This document shows, piece by piece, positions 34,640 through 43,368 of a stretch of DNA of 64,000 nucleotides. A program made the position numbers and the translations under genes. The stretch comes from Curtobacterium flaccumfaciens (GTDB taxonomy: Bacteria; Actinomycetota; Actinomycetes; Actinomycetales; Microbacteriaceae): contig NZ_JABMCF010000039.1 of NCBI RefSeq assembly GCF_013359815.1, positions 186,001-250,000 on the forward strand. The letters are read 5' to 3'. How positions within the stretch are numbered: position 1 is the stretch's first letter; each line of letters opens with the position of its first letter. A model generated the notes under the pieces. That model saw only the letters and a list, made by a program, of their open reading frames with translations, had not been told where the DNA came from and did not search any database.

Positions 34640-35868
34640 GGAGCGACGCCCGCGGCGGCGGGCTTGAACCCCGCTCGCACGTTCTCGCAGCAGCCCGGAC
34701 GGCACACATCGTACCAGGGGCCGATGTCAGTCATGTGCGGGCGCTCGGCCTTGGGCGTGCCGTTGACCCGCTCGAGCACCAGGTCGACGAGACCGGACAC
34801 GTAGGCCGGGTCGATGCCGGGGGTCTGCGTGCGGAGCGACCAGAAGCCGAGCTCACCGGCGGTCTCGGTGGCTTCCTCGTCGAGGTCCCACATGACCTCC
34901 ATGTGGTCGCTGACGAAGCCGAGCGGGACGATCAGCACGGCACGCGTCGGGCCGCCCTTGAGGTCCTCGTTCATGTAGTCGTTGATGTCGGGCTCGAGCC
35001 ACGGCTGCGTCGGGGGGCCGGAGCGCGACTGGTAGACGAGCTTCCAGGCGGGCTTCGACGTGCCCTGCAGGTGGGCGTGCTCGGGCTGCTCGAGGAGCTC
35101 GGCCCAGGCCTGGTCGAGGACGACCTCGCCGACGGCCAGGTGCTGCGCCTCGTACGCGCCGTGCTCGTCGAACCCGCGGTAGTCGGGGCCCGAGCGGGCG
35201 GCGTCGGTCGAGGGGATGGAGTGCGTCGAGAAGAGCACCTGCAGCTCGGTCGCGACGTCGAGGCCCTCGTTCTCGGCGATCGCGCGGGCCATGCCGTCGC
35301 GGACGCCGTCGATGAACGGGCGGACGAAGCCCGGGTGGTCGAAGAACTGGCGGACCTTGTCGATCTGGATGGTGTCGATCAGTCCGGTCTCGTTGAGCAC
35401 GCGGGCGTAGTCCTCGCGGTACTGCCGGCAGCTCGAGAACGACGAGTACGCGCTCGTGGCGATGGCGACGAGCTTCGTGTAGCCCTTGTCCGCCGCCTCG
35501 GTGAAGGCTTCTTCGAGGTAGGGCTCCCAGTTGCGGTTGCCCCACAGGACCGGCATGTCGATGCCGCGCGACGCCAGCTCGGCCTCGAGCGCGGCCTTGA
35601 GCGCACGGTTCTGCGCGTTGATCGGGCTCACGCCGCCGAAGTGGCGGTAGTGGTGCGCCACTTCTTCGAGACGCTCGTCCGGGATCCCGCGGCCGCGGGT
35701 GACGTTGCGCAGGAAGGGGATGACGTCGTCCTGGCCCTCGGGGCCACCGAAGCCGGCGAGCAGGATCGCGTCGTACGCGGTCGGGGTCTCGACGTGCTCG
35801 GGACCGGACGCCGCCGCGGGGGTGGCGGCGAGGACCTGGCCGTTCGTGATCATGCTGGTGTCGGTCAT
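34636..35868 (-). CDS. cpfC: Coproporphyrin ferrochelatase
   Basis: 410 residues. Inserts iron into coproporphyrin III. ILLAGFGGPEGQDDVIPFL is the N-terminal signature, YRHFGGVSPIN the core, LFSTHSIPSTDA the metal-site His, and GFVSDHMEVMWDLDEEA the conserved Glu helix. The C-terminal CRPGCCENVR is Cys-rich, as in actinobacterial ferrochelatases that carry an Fe-S cluster. The start follows GGAGGTG, and the gene overlaps chdC by ATGA. Confidence 0.95.
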   Translation of the reverse strand: MTDTSMITNGQVLAATPAAASGPEHVETPTAYDAILLAGFGGPEGQDDVIPFLRNVTRGRGIPDERLEEVAHHYRHFGGVSPINAQNRALKAALEAELASRGIDMPVLWGNRNWEPYLEEAFTEAADKGYTKLVAIATSAYSSFSSCRQYREDYARVLNETGLIDTIQIDKVRQFFDHPGFVRPFIDGVRDGMARAIAENEGLDVATELQVLFSTHSIPSTDAARSGPDYRGFDEHGAYEAQHLAVGEVVLDQAWAELLEQPEHAHLQGTSKPAWKLVYQSRSGPPTQPWLEPDINDYMNEDLKGGPTRAVLIVPLGFVSDHMEVMWDLDEEATETAGELGFWSLRTQTPGIDPAYVSGLVDLVLERVNGTPKAERPHMTDIGPWYDVCRPGCCENVRAGFKPAAAGVAP

Positions 35869-36632
35869 GACAGCACCTCCGGGAGTTCGGCGGTCGTCAC
35901 GCGACGACCCGTGAAGAAGGGGACCTCTTCGCGCACGTGCATGCGCGCTTCGGTGTAGCGGAGATCGCGCATCAGGTCGACGAGGTCGACGAGGTCTGGG
36001 CTCTCGAGCGGCAGGATCCACTCGTAGTCGCTCAGGGCGAAGGTCGCGATGGTGTTCGTGAGCACGCGGCGGTACTTCGCGCCGGCGATGCCGTGGTCGC
36101 GGAGCATCTTCGAGCGCTCCTCTTCCGGCAGCAGGTACCACTCGTAGGAGCGGACGAACGGGTACACCGTGATCCACGCCTCGGGGTCCTTGCCGCGCAG
36201 GAACGCGGGGGTGTGCCGCTTGTTGAACTCGGCCTCGCGGTGCATGGCCATGACGTGCCAGACCGGCTCGGCGTCCTGGAACAGGCCGGTGCGACGGATC
36301 TCGCGCAGCACGGCCTGGATCGCCTGTGCGTCGTCGCCGTGCAGCCAGACCATGACGTCGGCGTCGGCGCGGAAGGCCGAGACGTCGTAGAAGCCACGGA
36401 TCGTGACCCCGCGCTCGGCGGCGCTGGCGATCACGGTGTCGAGTTCGGCCACGGCGTCGTCGCCGACGCGGTGGACCGGACCGAGGGGCCGGCGGAACAC
36501 TGCCCAGAGGGCGTAGGCCGTCAGCAGGTTCGGGTCGATCCCGGAGTCCGGCTGGCCGGTCTCGGCGGGTTCCGTGTGGGGGTGGTCGTGCGCGGGCACG
36601 GGCCCGGTGTTCGTGGGCGCGTCGGAGCTCAT
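35865..36632 (-). CDS. chdC: Coproheme decarboxylase
   Basis: 255 residues (formerly HemQ), converting coproheme to heme b by oxidative decarboxylation. After a His/Pro-rich 30-residue leader, LLTAYALWAVFRRPLGP begins the dimeric barrel. RGFYDVSAFRADADVMVWLH and the catalytic-Tyr segment ITVYPFVRSYEWYLLPEEER follow. GACAAT ends 6 nt before the ATG, suggesting an internal leaderless promoter. It defines the coproporphyrin-dependent route. Confidence 0.95.
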   Translation of the reverse strand: MSSDAPTNTGPVPAHDHPHTEPAETGQPDSGIDPNLLTAYALWAVFRRPLGPVHRVGDDAVAELDTVIASAAERGVTIRGFYDVSAFRADADVMVWLHGDDAQAIQAVLREIRRTGLFQDAEPVWHVMAMHREAEFNKRHTPAFLRGKDPEAWITVYPFVRSYEWYLLPEEERSKMLRDHGIAGAKYRRVLTNTIATFALSDYEWILPLESPDLVDLVDLMRDLRYTEARMHVREEVPFFTGRRVTTAELPEVLS

Positions 36633-36700
36633 GGATCCATTGTCCTATCGGTTGCCAGGGTGTTGGCCGCCCCGCATCCGGTGGACCGCGCTCGGGCGGT

Positions 36701-36931
36701 CTACCGCCGTCGGAGCACCATCACGACGATACCCCCGACCACCGCTACGCCGGCTGCGAGACCGGCCAGGTAGGGCACCGGCTTCTCGTCGAGGCCGCGC
36801 TTGAACTTCGACGCCGCGATCCCGATCTGCTTCGGGACGTTGAGCTTGTCCTCGATCGCGTCGAGGGTGTCGAACAGCTGGGCGCGGGTCGCGGCGACGC
36901 GAGCAGCGAGATCGTCGTGCGGGTCGGTCAC
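36701..36931 (-). CDS. DUF3618 family small membrane protein
   Basis: 76 residues from GTG 36931 after GGAGGAAC. DLAARVAATRAQLFDTLDAI is the DUF3618 signature helix, followed by KFKRGLDEKPVPYL and one TM helix, AGLAAGVAVVGGIVVMVL, ending RRR. Such genes usually accompany YtxH-like and holin-X genes, as here. The role is unknown, probably envelope-related. Confidence 0.88.
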   Translation of the reverse strand: MTDPHDDLAARVAATRAQLFDTLDAIEDKLNVPKQIGIAASKFKRGLDEKPVPYLAGLAAGVAVVGGIVVMVLRRR

Positions 36932-36972
36932 GGTTCCTCCGTCGGTGGTGCGGCTGTCGGGGCTGTCGGCGC

Positions 36973-37431
36973 TCAGGAGCGGCCGTCGACGTCCGGCTTG
37001 CGGCTGCCGTACTGCGTCGGCGGGGTCGGCTTCTTGCCGAGGCCCTTGACCGCGTTGATGTCGTCCTTGACGCTGGCGATCGTGCGCTTCGGCGTGATCG
37101 GCAGGCCCTTCTTCAGGCGCTTCCAGCCGATCAGGCCGAGGATCGCGGCGATGATCAGCATCACCACGGCCACCACCAGTGCGGCCAGCCACGCCGGCAT
37201 CACGGTCGCGAGACCCATCACGGCTGCGGTCAGCAGGACGCCGATCGCATAGAGCACGACGACGAGCGCACCGACCAGCAGGCCGGCTGCGAGACCGAAG
37301 ATCTTCGCCTTCGCGAGCATCTCGGCCTTGAGCAGGTCGATCTCGCCCTTGACCAGGCCCTTGACGAGCTTCGGGACGTCGCCGACCAGGCCGAACAGCG
37401 AACGCGACTTGCGATCGCGGGTGTCGGTCAT
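36973..37431 (-). CDS. Phage holin family / actinobacterial holin-X-like protein
   Basis: 152 residues. LFGLVGDVPKLVKGLVKGEI is followed by two close TM helices, IFGLAAGLLVGALVVVLYAI and PAWLAALVVAVVMLIIAAIL, then a basic tail (KRLKKGLPITPKRT). This is the putative actinobacterial holin-X architecture. No phage genes are nearby, so a membrane-stress role is more likely than lysis. Its ATG overlaps the upstream gene by ATGA. Confidence 0.88.
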   Translation of the reverse strand: MTDTRDRKSRSLFGLVGDVPKLVKGLVKGEIDLLKAEMLAKAKIFGLAAGLLVGALVVVLYAIGVLLTAAVMGLATVMPAWLAALVVAVVMLIIAAILGLIGWKRLKKGLPITPKRTIASVKDDINAVKGLGKKPTPPTQYGSRKPDVDGRS

Positions 37432-37682
37432 GAGGTGGTGGTGTCCTTCTTCTGGCCGACCTTGCGGACGGCCTTCTTGGTCGTCTCACCGATGAACTCG
37501 GCGACGTCCGGGGTCTTGTCGGCGATGAAGTCCTCGGCGACGTGCACACCCTTCTGGACGCCGTTGCTGTTCCAGACCTTGCCGCTGACGGTCTTGATCT
37601 GCTCGTACCGCGCCCGTCCGGCTCGCGATCCCAGGACGTACCCGAGTGCGGCGCCGGCGACGAACAGGAGCTTTCCGCGCAT
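37428..37682 (-). CDS. YtxH-like small membrane protein
   Basis: 84 residues. An N-terminal helix, MRGKLLFVAGAALGYVLGSR, with the AGRARYEQI motif typical of YtxH-like actinobacterial proteins, is followed by an amphipathic Lys-rich remainder. AGGAATC precedes the ATG. First of a three-gene set inserted between cgoX and chdC. Confidence 0.88.
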   Translation of the reverse strand: MRGKLLFVAGAALGYVLGSRAGRARYEQIKTVSGKVWNSNGVQKGVHVAEDFIADKTPDVAEFIGETTKKAVRKVGQKKDTTTS

Positions 37683-37782
37683 GTGCGATTCCTCCGTGCA
37701 TTGGTTGTGCGGTGGTCATGCACCGAACGGAATACGTCCGGCGGTCTCACCAACAGTAGCCCTCAGGGGCTGCGCGGTCCGC

Positions 37783-39099
37783 TCAGGAACCGAGGATCTC
37801 GTCGGCTGCCTTCCGAGCGGCGGCGATGATCCCCGCCAGGCCGCGTCCGGTCGAGGCCTCGCCGATCCCGACGACGCCCTCGGCCAGCCCGGCCGCGGTG
37901 AGGTCCGGTCCGTACCAGCCGACACGTGCGGCACCGGTGACGCGGTCGGCCGTGATCGGCACACCGAGCAGCGTGGACGCGTCCTGCAGCGCACGGCTGC
38001 CGACGGGGTCGGTCGGGTCGACCGGGAGGCTCGTGGCCACGCCCGCAGGGTCCGTCGCGGTGGTCGCGTAGCTGAGCCGCAGGACGTGGCGTCCGTCCGC
38101 CACGTCGGCCAGCCACGGCCACTTCACCGTCGCGTGCGTGAGGGCCTTCGCCGACACGGCCTGCGCGTCCGGGTGCACGAGCATCCCGGTTCCGCGCGGG
38201 GCGGCGTCGAGCTCCGGCTGGTCGACGACGAGCGTGACGAGCTGGATGCCCGTCCGGTCGGGGGCGGCGGCGCGCTCCGGGTCGGCGACGGAGGACAGGG
38301 TGTGCTGGGCCGGCAGCCGTTCGGTCGTGCCGTCGGCGCCGACGATCTCGACCGCGTGCGCCTCGATGCGGGTCGCCCGGGTGTGCAGCCGGACGTCCAC
38401 CCCGTAGGTCGCCATGTCGGCGACGAGCTCGTCCACCAGGCGCACCGTCCCCCCGCGGATCCCCTGCACCGGGGTGCCGGCGGCCGCGCGTGCCCGCAGC
38501 GACAGGACGGCCCGGGCGAGTGAGCCCTCGCGCAGCAGCGCGGCGCGCAGGCCCGGAGCGACCCGGTCGGGGTCGAGCTGGTCGGGGTGTGTGGAGTGCA
38601 CGCCACCGGCGATCGGCACCACGAGGTCGTCGAGCACCCGCTCCCCCATGCGCCGGCGGACGAGTTCGCCGAGCGAGGAGGCCTTGGCGCCCACCGGTGC
38701 CGGCAGCAGCGAGTCCATCTGGGCGCGCAGGCCGCCCTTCTGCCCGACCACGGCCAGCACGTCGGCGGCCATCGGGGTGCTCGGGATGCCGAGGAGTCCG
38801 GTCGCCGGGATCGGGGAGGTCCGGCCGTCGCGGGTCATCAGCCAGGCGCCGCGGGGGTCGGGGGCGACGACGTCGTTGCCGAGCCCGAGCTCGATCGCCA
38901 GGCGGCCGACGGCGTCCGTGCGGGTGGCGAAGGAGTCCGCCGCCATGTCGAGGTCGATCCCGCCGACGGTGTGCCGACGGATCATGCCGCCGAGCTCACC
39001 CGAGGACTCGACGAGCACCACGTGGGCGCCGCCCTTGGCGAGGTCACGGGCGGTGACGAGCCCGGCGATCCCGCCGCCGACCACGACGACGTCGGTCAC
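37783..39099 (-). CDS. cgoX: Coproporphyrinogen III oxidase, FAD type
   Basis: 438 residues (HemY/HemG-type, here acting on coproporphyrinogen III). FAD motif VVVGGGIAGLVTARDL (5-20), LVESSGELGGMI, DMAADSFATR, GLRAALLREGSLA and the C-terminal GIGEASTGRGLAGIIAAARKA. It starts at GTG 39099 overlapping the hemE stop (GTGA). The presence of chdC and cpfC downstream supports the coproporphyrin assignment over protoporphyrinogen oxidase. Confidence 0.94.
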   Translation of the reverse strand: MTDVVVVGGGIAGLVTARDLAKGGAHVVLVESSGELGGMIRRHTVGGIDLDMAADSFATRTDAVGRLAIELGLGNDVVAPDPRGAWLMTRDGRTSPIPATGLLGIPSTPMAADVLAVVGQKGGLRAQMDSLLPAPVGAKASSLGELVRRRMGERVLDDLVVPIAGGVHSTHPDQLDPDRVAPGLRAALLREGSLARAVLSLRARAAAGTPVQGIRGGTVRLVDELVADMATYGVDVRLHTRATRIEAHAVEIVGADGTTERLPAQHTLSSVADPERAAAPDRTGIQLVTLVVDQPELDAAPRGTGMLVHPDAQAVSAKALTHATVKWPWLADVADGRHVLRLSYATTATDPAGVATSLPVDPTDPVGSRALQDASTLLGVPITADRVTGAARVGWYGPDLTAAGLAEGVVGIGEASTGRGLAGIIAAARKAADEILGS

Positions 39100-40232
39100 G
39101 CGCCGGCTCCGTCCTGCGCTGCACCGTCGTCCGAGCGGCCGTCGCCGAGCGAGTGGACCAGCTCGACCACGCGGGTCAGGACGTCCGGGTCGGTCTCGGG
39201 CGGGACCCCGTGGCCGAGGTTCACGACGTGGGCCCGTGCGGAGCCACCCCGACGGACGACGTCGCGGACGTGCGCTTCGAGGACATCCCACGGCGCCGAG
39301 AGCATCGCCGGGTCGATGTTGCCCTGCACGCTGACGCCGGTGCCGACGCGCTGGACCGCCTGGTCGAGCGGCAGGCGCCAGTCGACCCCGACCGCGTCGA
39401 CGCCGACGGTGTCCGTGCCGAAGGTCGTCATGTCGGCCAGGACCTCGCCGCTGCCGACGCCGAAGTGGATGCGCGGCACCCCGAGCTCGGCGACGTGCGA
39501 CATCGCCTGCGCGGAGTGCGGTGCGACGGACCGGACGTAGTCGGCGCGGGAGAGCGACCCGACCCACGAGTCGAAGAGCTGCGCGGCCGAGGCTCCGGCG
39601 AGCACCTGTGCCCGGAGGAACATCCCGGACACCTCGGCGGCCCACGCGAGCAGGCGCGACCAGGTCTCGGGGTCGGCGTGCATGAGCGTGCGGGCGCGGA
39701 TGTGGTCCTTGGACGGGCCACCCTCGACCAGGTAGGCGGCGAGGGTGAACGGCGCCCCCGCGAAACCGATCAGCGGGGTGTCGCCGAGCTGCTCGACCGT
39801 GCGGCGGACGGCCTGCTCGATCGGGGCGAGGGCCGCGGGGTCGAGCTGCTCGAGGGCGTCGACGTCGGCGGGGGTCCGGATCGGCGACGAGAGCACCGGG
39901 CCACGGCCGGGGACGATCTCGACGTCCACACCGGCGAGCTTGATCGGCACCACGATGTCGCTGAAGAAGATGCCCGCGTCGACCCCGTGCCGGCGGACCG
40001 GCTGCAGGGTGATCTCCGACGCCATCTCCGGGTCGAGGCACGCGTCGAGCATGGCTGTGCCGATCCGAAGCTCCCGGTACTCCGGAAGGGACCGTCCGGC
40101 CTGCCGCATGAACCACACCGGGAGCGTCTCCGGACGGTCACCCCGCAGGGCCCGCACCAGGCGGGAACCACTCGTCCGCCCTGATGCCAGGGGGTGGGAG
40201 TCGGGGAGGGATGTGGTCGTCGCTTCGGTCAC
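39096..40232 (-). CDS. hemE: Uroporphyrinogen decarboxylase
   Basis: 378 residues. Decarboxylates uroporphyrinogen III to coproporphyrinogen III. PVWFMRQAGRSLPEYRELR is the family signature with substrate Arg, followed by FFSDIVVPI, GFAGAPFTLAAYLVEGG, VSVQGNIDP and VVNLGHGVPPETDPD. It starts at GTG 40232; GAGAAT ends 6 nt upstream. First gene of the leftward heme operon and divergent from hemA. Confidence 0.97.
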   Translation of the reverse strand: MTEATTTSLPDSHPLASGRTSGSRLVRALRGDRPETLPVWFMRQAGRSLPEYRELRIGTAMLDACLDPEMASEITLQPVRRHGVDAGIFFSDIVVPIKLAGVDVEIVPGRGPVLSSPIRTPADVDALEQLDPAALAPIEQAVRRTVEQLGDTPLIGFAGAPFTLAAYLVEGGPSKDHIRARTLMHADPETWSRLLAWAAEVSGMFLRAQVLAGASAAQLFDSWVGSLSRADYVRSVAPHSAQAMSHVAELGVPRIHFGVGSGEVLADMTTFGTDTVGVDAVGVDWRLPLDQAVQRVGTGVSVQGNIDPAMLSAPWDVLEAHVRDVVRRGGSARAHVVNLGHGVPPETDPDVLTRVVELVHSLGDGRSDDGAAQDGAGA

Positions 40233-40270
40233 CGGATGATTCTCCCATCGAGCGCGTTACCATTGACTAC
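40233..40270. promoter_or_regulatory. 38-bp divergent hemE/hemA promoter region
   Basis: Only 38 bp separate the two GTG starts. A leftward GAGAAT (40239-40244) lies 6 nt from the hemE start and a rightward TACCAT (40258-40263) lies 7 nt from the hemA start. The implied -35 zones overlap the opposite promoter, so both cannot be bound freely by polymerase at once. Confidence 0.6.
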
Positions 40271-41593
40271 GTGCTCATCTGTCTCACGGCGTCGCATCGC
40301 AACGCCAGCTTCGATCTCCTGGAGCGACTGAGCATCGGTGCACCCGCGGCAGCCAGCCGACTCGTCACGGATGCCGGCGTCCTGGACGGTGCAGTGGTCC
40401 TCGCGACCTGCAACCGCTTCGAGGCGTACCTCGACATCGCGGGCGACGAGAGCGACTCCGCCGTCTCCGCCACCGTGCAGGCCGTGGCCGCCGCGAGCGA
40501 CCTGGACGCCACCGAGGTCCTGGACTCCGTCAACGTGCTGGACGGCAAGGACGTCGTGCAGCACCTGTTCGCCGTGTCGAGCGGACTCGAGTCCGTCGTC
40601 GTCGGCGAGACCGAGATCTCCGGCCAGGTCCGTCGCTCGCTCGAGGACGCCCGGTCGAACGGCACCACCACCTCGGACCTCGAGCGCCTGTTCCAAGAGG
40701 CCGCGCACACGTCCCGCGGCGTCAAGACCCGCACCCGCATCGGCGCCGCCGGCCGGTCACTCGTGCGCCTCGGCCTCGAACTCGCCTCGTCGCGGGTCAC
40801 CGACTGGGCCCGCACCCGCGTGCTGCTCGTCGGCACCGGCAGCTACGCGGCCACCACCATCGCCGCCCTGCGCGACCGCGGCGCCACGAACATCCAGGTG
40901 TTCTCGCCGTCGGGCCGGGCACCCTGGTTCGCCGCCAAGCACGACCTCGTCGCCGCCCGTGACCTGCGCCAGGCCATCGGCGAGAGCGACGTCCTGATCA
41001 CCTGCACCTCGAGCGAGGTCCCGGTCGTCGCACCGGTCGACCTCGACGACGGGGTCCGCCGCATCGTCATCGACCTCGGGCTCCCCCGCAACGTCGACCC
41101 CGCGGCCGCCGGTGTCGACGGCGTCGAACTGCTCGACCTCGAGACGATCAGCATCCACGCCCCGATCTCCGAGCTGAACGCCGAGTCCGAGGCCCGCGCG
41201 ATGGTCGACGACGCCGTGTCCCGGTTCCGCGCGCAGGCGATGGAGCAGTCGACGACCCCGGCGCTCGTGGCGTTCCGCAAGCACGTGTTCGACATCCTCG
41301 ACGACGAGATCGAGCGGGCCAAGCGCCGCGCGGACGCCGACGGCGAGTCCGTCGAGCACACCGAGCGGGCGCTCCGGCACCTGGTCGGCGTCCTGCTGCA
41401 CCGTCCCTCGGTCCGCGCCCGTGAGCTCGGTCGCGCCGGTCGCGGCGAGGAGTTCGTCGGGGCGATCGACTCCCTGTACGGCGTCCGGCCGGAGGCCGAG
41501 CCGGAGCTGCCGTCGCCCGTCGTCCCCCTGGCCGACCGCACGGCACTGGACCCGGCCGCCTCGGATCGCGACGACCAGGCGGACGCGAGCTGA
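40271..41593 (+). CDS. hemA: Glutamyl-tRNA reductase
   Basis: 440 residues from GTG 40271, first step of heme synthesis. LICLTASHRNASFDLLERLS is the N-terminus, the catalytic Cys47 lies in ATCNRFEAYLD, VVGETEISGQVR is the substrate segment, VLLVGTGSYAATTIAALRDR the NADPH domain, and the helical dimerisation domain follows from about residue 310. It uses tRNA-Glu; a tRNA-Glu gene lies at 1083. A weak GAGCCT/AGGCTC hairpin follows the stop. Confidence 0.96.
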   Translation: MLICLTASHRNASFDLLERLSIGAPAAASRLVTDAGVLDGAVVLATCNRFEAYLDIAGDESDSAVSATVQAVAAASDLDATEVLDSVNVLDGKDVVQHLFAVSSGLESVVVGETEISGQVRRSLEDARSNGTTTSDLERLFQEAAHTSRGVKTRTRIGAAGRSLVRLGLELASSRVTDWARTRVLLVGTGSYAATTIAALRDRGATNIQVFSPSGRAPWFAAKHDLVAARDLRQAIGESDVLITCTSSEVPVVAPVDLDDGVRRIVIDLGLPRNVDPAAAGVDGVELLDLETISIHAPISELNAESEARAMVDDAVSRFRAQAMEQSTTPALVAFRKHVFDILDDEIERAKRRADADGESVEHTERALRHLVGVLLHRPSVRARELGRAGRGEEFVGAIDSLYGVRPEAEPELPSPVVPLADRTALDPAASDRDDQADAS

Positions 41594-41628
41594 GCCTCCA
41601 GACAGGCTCGCAACCACCCACGCTGCGC

Positions 41629-42027
41629 GTGAGTGCGCTGCTGCTGGTGCGTGACCGACGTGTCCTGATGGTGCGCGCCCGGGCGCGCGACGTGCTCTAC
41701 CTGCCCGGCGGCAAGGCGGAGCCGCACGAGACCGACGTCGAGGCCGCCGTGCGCGAGGCGTACGAGGAGACCGACCTGCGGCTCACCGCCGACGACGTCG
41801 ACCCGTTCGGCGTCGTGCTCGAGCCCGCCCACGGGCAGGCTCCGGGGACGATGGTCGCGATGACGCTGTTCCTGGTCCGGCCGGGAGGCCCGCTGGACTC
41901 CGCCACGCCCGTCGCCTCCGCCGAGGTGGACGAGGTCGAGTGGGTCACCTCCGCCGACGCGGACCGCTGCCCGCCTGCGGGCGTGGAGACGCTCCGCCGC
42001 CTGGTGGCGGCGGAGCTCATCGACTGA
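41629..42027 (+). CDS. Nudix hydrolase
   Basis: 132 residues from GTG 41629 (an earlier non-standard start cannot be excluded). The Nudix box is GGKAEPHETDVEAAVREAYE followed by ETDL, with the metal-binding REAYEE core. The C-terminal half (GTMVAMTLFLVRPGG, VDEVEWVTSADADR) fits MutT/ADP-ribose-type members. The substrate is unknown. It ends 4 nt before the convergent fic gene. Confidence 0.9.
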   Translation: MSALLLVRDRRVLMVRARARDVLYLPGGKAEPHETDVEAAVREAYEETDLRLTADDVDPFGVVLEPAHGQAPGTMVAMTLFLVRPGGPLDSATPVASAEVDEVEWVTSADADRCPPAGVETLRRLVAAELID

Positions 42028-42030
42028 CCG

Positions 42031-43299
42031 TCAGGCTCGCGGCGGAGCTGCCGGCACGTGCCTGGTCGGCGGCACGACGCCGGTGTCACCGGCAGGAGAG
42101 GCGAGACGGCGTTCCAGCAGTGCCAGCGCGCCGATCACGGCGTCTGCCTCGAAGACACGGTTCCGCCGTCCCGCCGATCGTTGTGTCAGGACGCCACGCT
42201 CGACGAGGACCCCCAAGGCCGTGTTCGCGGCCTGCTCGCTCCGGCCCGTCGCGGCGGCGAACGTCTGCGCGGTGAGCACGGGCATGCGGGGCGCGAGTTC
42301 GAGCGCCGACCACGCAGCGGAGTCAGAGCGGACTCCGACGAGCGCAGATCGCCAGGACTCCTTGATCCGGACGAGCTCGTGCTCGAACTGCGCCATCCGG
42401 TCCACGACCTCGGCCATCGCCTCGGCGAAGAGCCGGACGAACTGCCCGACGGCCCGCTGCGCTGGCTCCGATGACGGCGGCTCGGTGGAGCGGAACCGCT
42501 GGAGCCCCGCTTCGTAGTCGACAGCACGGGTCGCCAGGACCAGGGACACCGGTGGAGACGACTCGACGGTCAGACCCCGTGACCGCAGGACAGCGTGGAT
42601 CAGTGCGCGTCCGATGCGACCGTTGCCGTCGGCGAACGGGTGGATCGTCTCGAACTGCGCGTGTGCGACGGCGGCGATGGCGATCGTCGGCAGCGTGCTC
42701 GAGTTCACGAACGCCAACAGGTCGTCGAGGAGTCCTGGCACCCGCTCCGGCACGGGAGGGACGAACACCGCTGCGGCAGGCGTCGGTCCGCCGATCCAGT
42801 TCTGCACCGCTCGGACCGTGCCCCCGACCTCGGGGGTCGCCGAGGCCTCCATCAGCCGCCGGTGCGCCTCGAGGAGCAGGTCGAGGGTCACCGGGGAACC
42901 CGGACCGACCGACTCGGTGAGGAAGGTCATCGCGTCGATGTTGCCGAGGACCTCGGTTGCGGTGCTCCACTGCCCGAGCGGGCTCCGTCCGCGCGCCTCT
43001 TCTTCGAGCAGCTTCCGCGGGGAGACCTCGAGGCCCTCGATCATCGACGACCCGACCGCTTCGGCTCGGAGGAGCATCCGGCCCAGTGCGTCTCCGCTGC
43101 CGAGCAGCGTGGATCTCGTCTCGGCTTCCGTCACCGCAGCGGTGGCCTCGAGCACGGCCGCTTGTTCGGTCGGTCCGAGATCGACCGTTCGGCCCTGCAG
43201 CGGATCCGGCACGTAGGCGTCGAAGACCATCGGCATCCGAAAGGCGCGTGTCGCGGCCGCCGGGTCGCCCGTGCGGCGGATCGTCTCGTACGAAGCCAT
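42031..43299 (-). CDS. Fic family protein with N-terminal inhibitory motif (class II)
   Basis: 422 residues. The active Fic motif HPFADGNGRIGR is complete at 220-231, so AMP-transfer to Ser/Thr/Tyr of target proteins is plausible. The autoinhibitory S-xxx-E-G motif is at 84-89 (SSMIEG), upstream of the Fic core as in class II proteins. A Fic_N-like region is about 25-100, and a C-terminal winged helix (PVLTAQTFAAATGRSEQAAN, LVERGVLTQRSAGRRN) is typical of Fic-DUF4172/HTH forms. A perfect inverted repeat sits just before the start. Confidence 0.92.
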   Translation of the reverse strand: MASYETIRRTGDPAAATRAFRMPMVFDAYVPDPLQGRTVDLGPTEQAAVLEATAAVTEAETRSTLLGSGDALGRMLLRAEAVGSSMIEGLEVSPRKLLEEEARGRSPLGQWSTATEVLGNIDAMTFLTESVGPGSPVTLDLLLEAHRRLMEASATPEVGGTVRAVQNWIGGPTPAAAVFVPPVPERVPGLLDDLLAFVNSSTLPTIAIAAVAHAQFETIHPFADGNGRIGRALIHAVLRSRGLTVESSPPVSLVLATRAVDYEAGLQRFRSTEPPSSEPAQRAVGQFVRLFAEAMAEVVDRMAQFEHELVRIKESWRSALVGVRSDSAAWSALELAPRMPVLTAQTFAAATGRSEQAANTALGVLVERGVLTQRSAGRRNRVFEADAVIGALALLERRLASPAGDTGVVPPTRHVPAAPPRA

Positions 43300-43307
43300 A
43301 CATGGAT

Positions 43308-43351
43308 CATCCCATGATCAAGGATGGCTGCCTATCCTTGATCATGGGATG
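43308..43351. promoter_or_regulatory. Perfect 18-bp inverted repeat upstream of fic
   Basis: Arms 43308-43325 and 43334-43351 are exactly complementary around an 8-nt loop, ending 8 nt before the fic ATG. It lacks a T run and is lower in GC than its surroundings. It could be an operator for the HTH domain of Fic, or an mRNA hairpin that hides the ribosome site. Confidence 0.7.
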
Positions 43352-43368
43352 CGTTCCACTCGGGTCCG

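Noticed and set aside
36973..37431. Holin-X gene as evidence of a prophage
   Set aside because: No other phage genes nearby; this holin-like family is chromosomal in many actinobacteria and sits with DUF3618 and YtxH-like genes.
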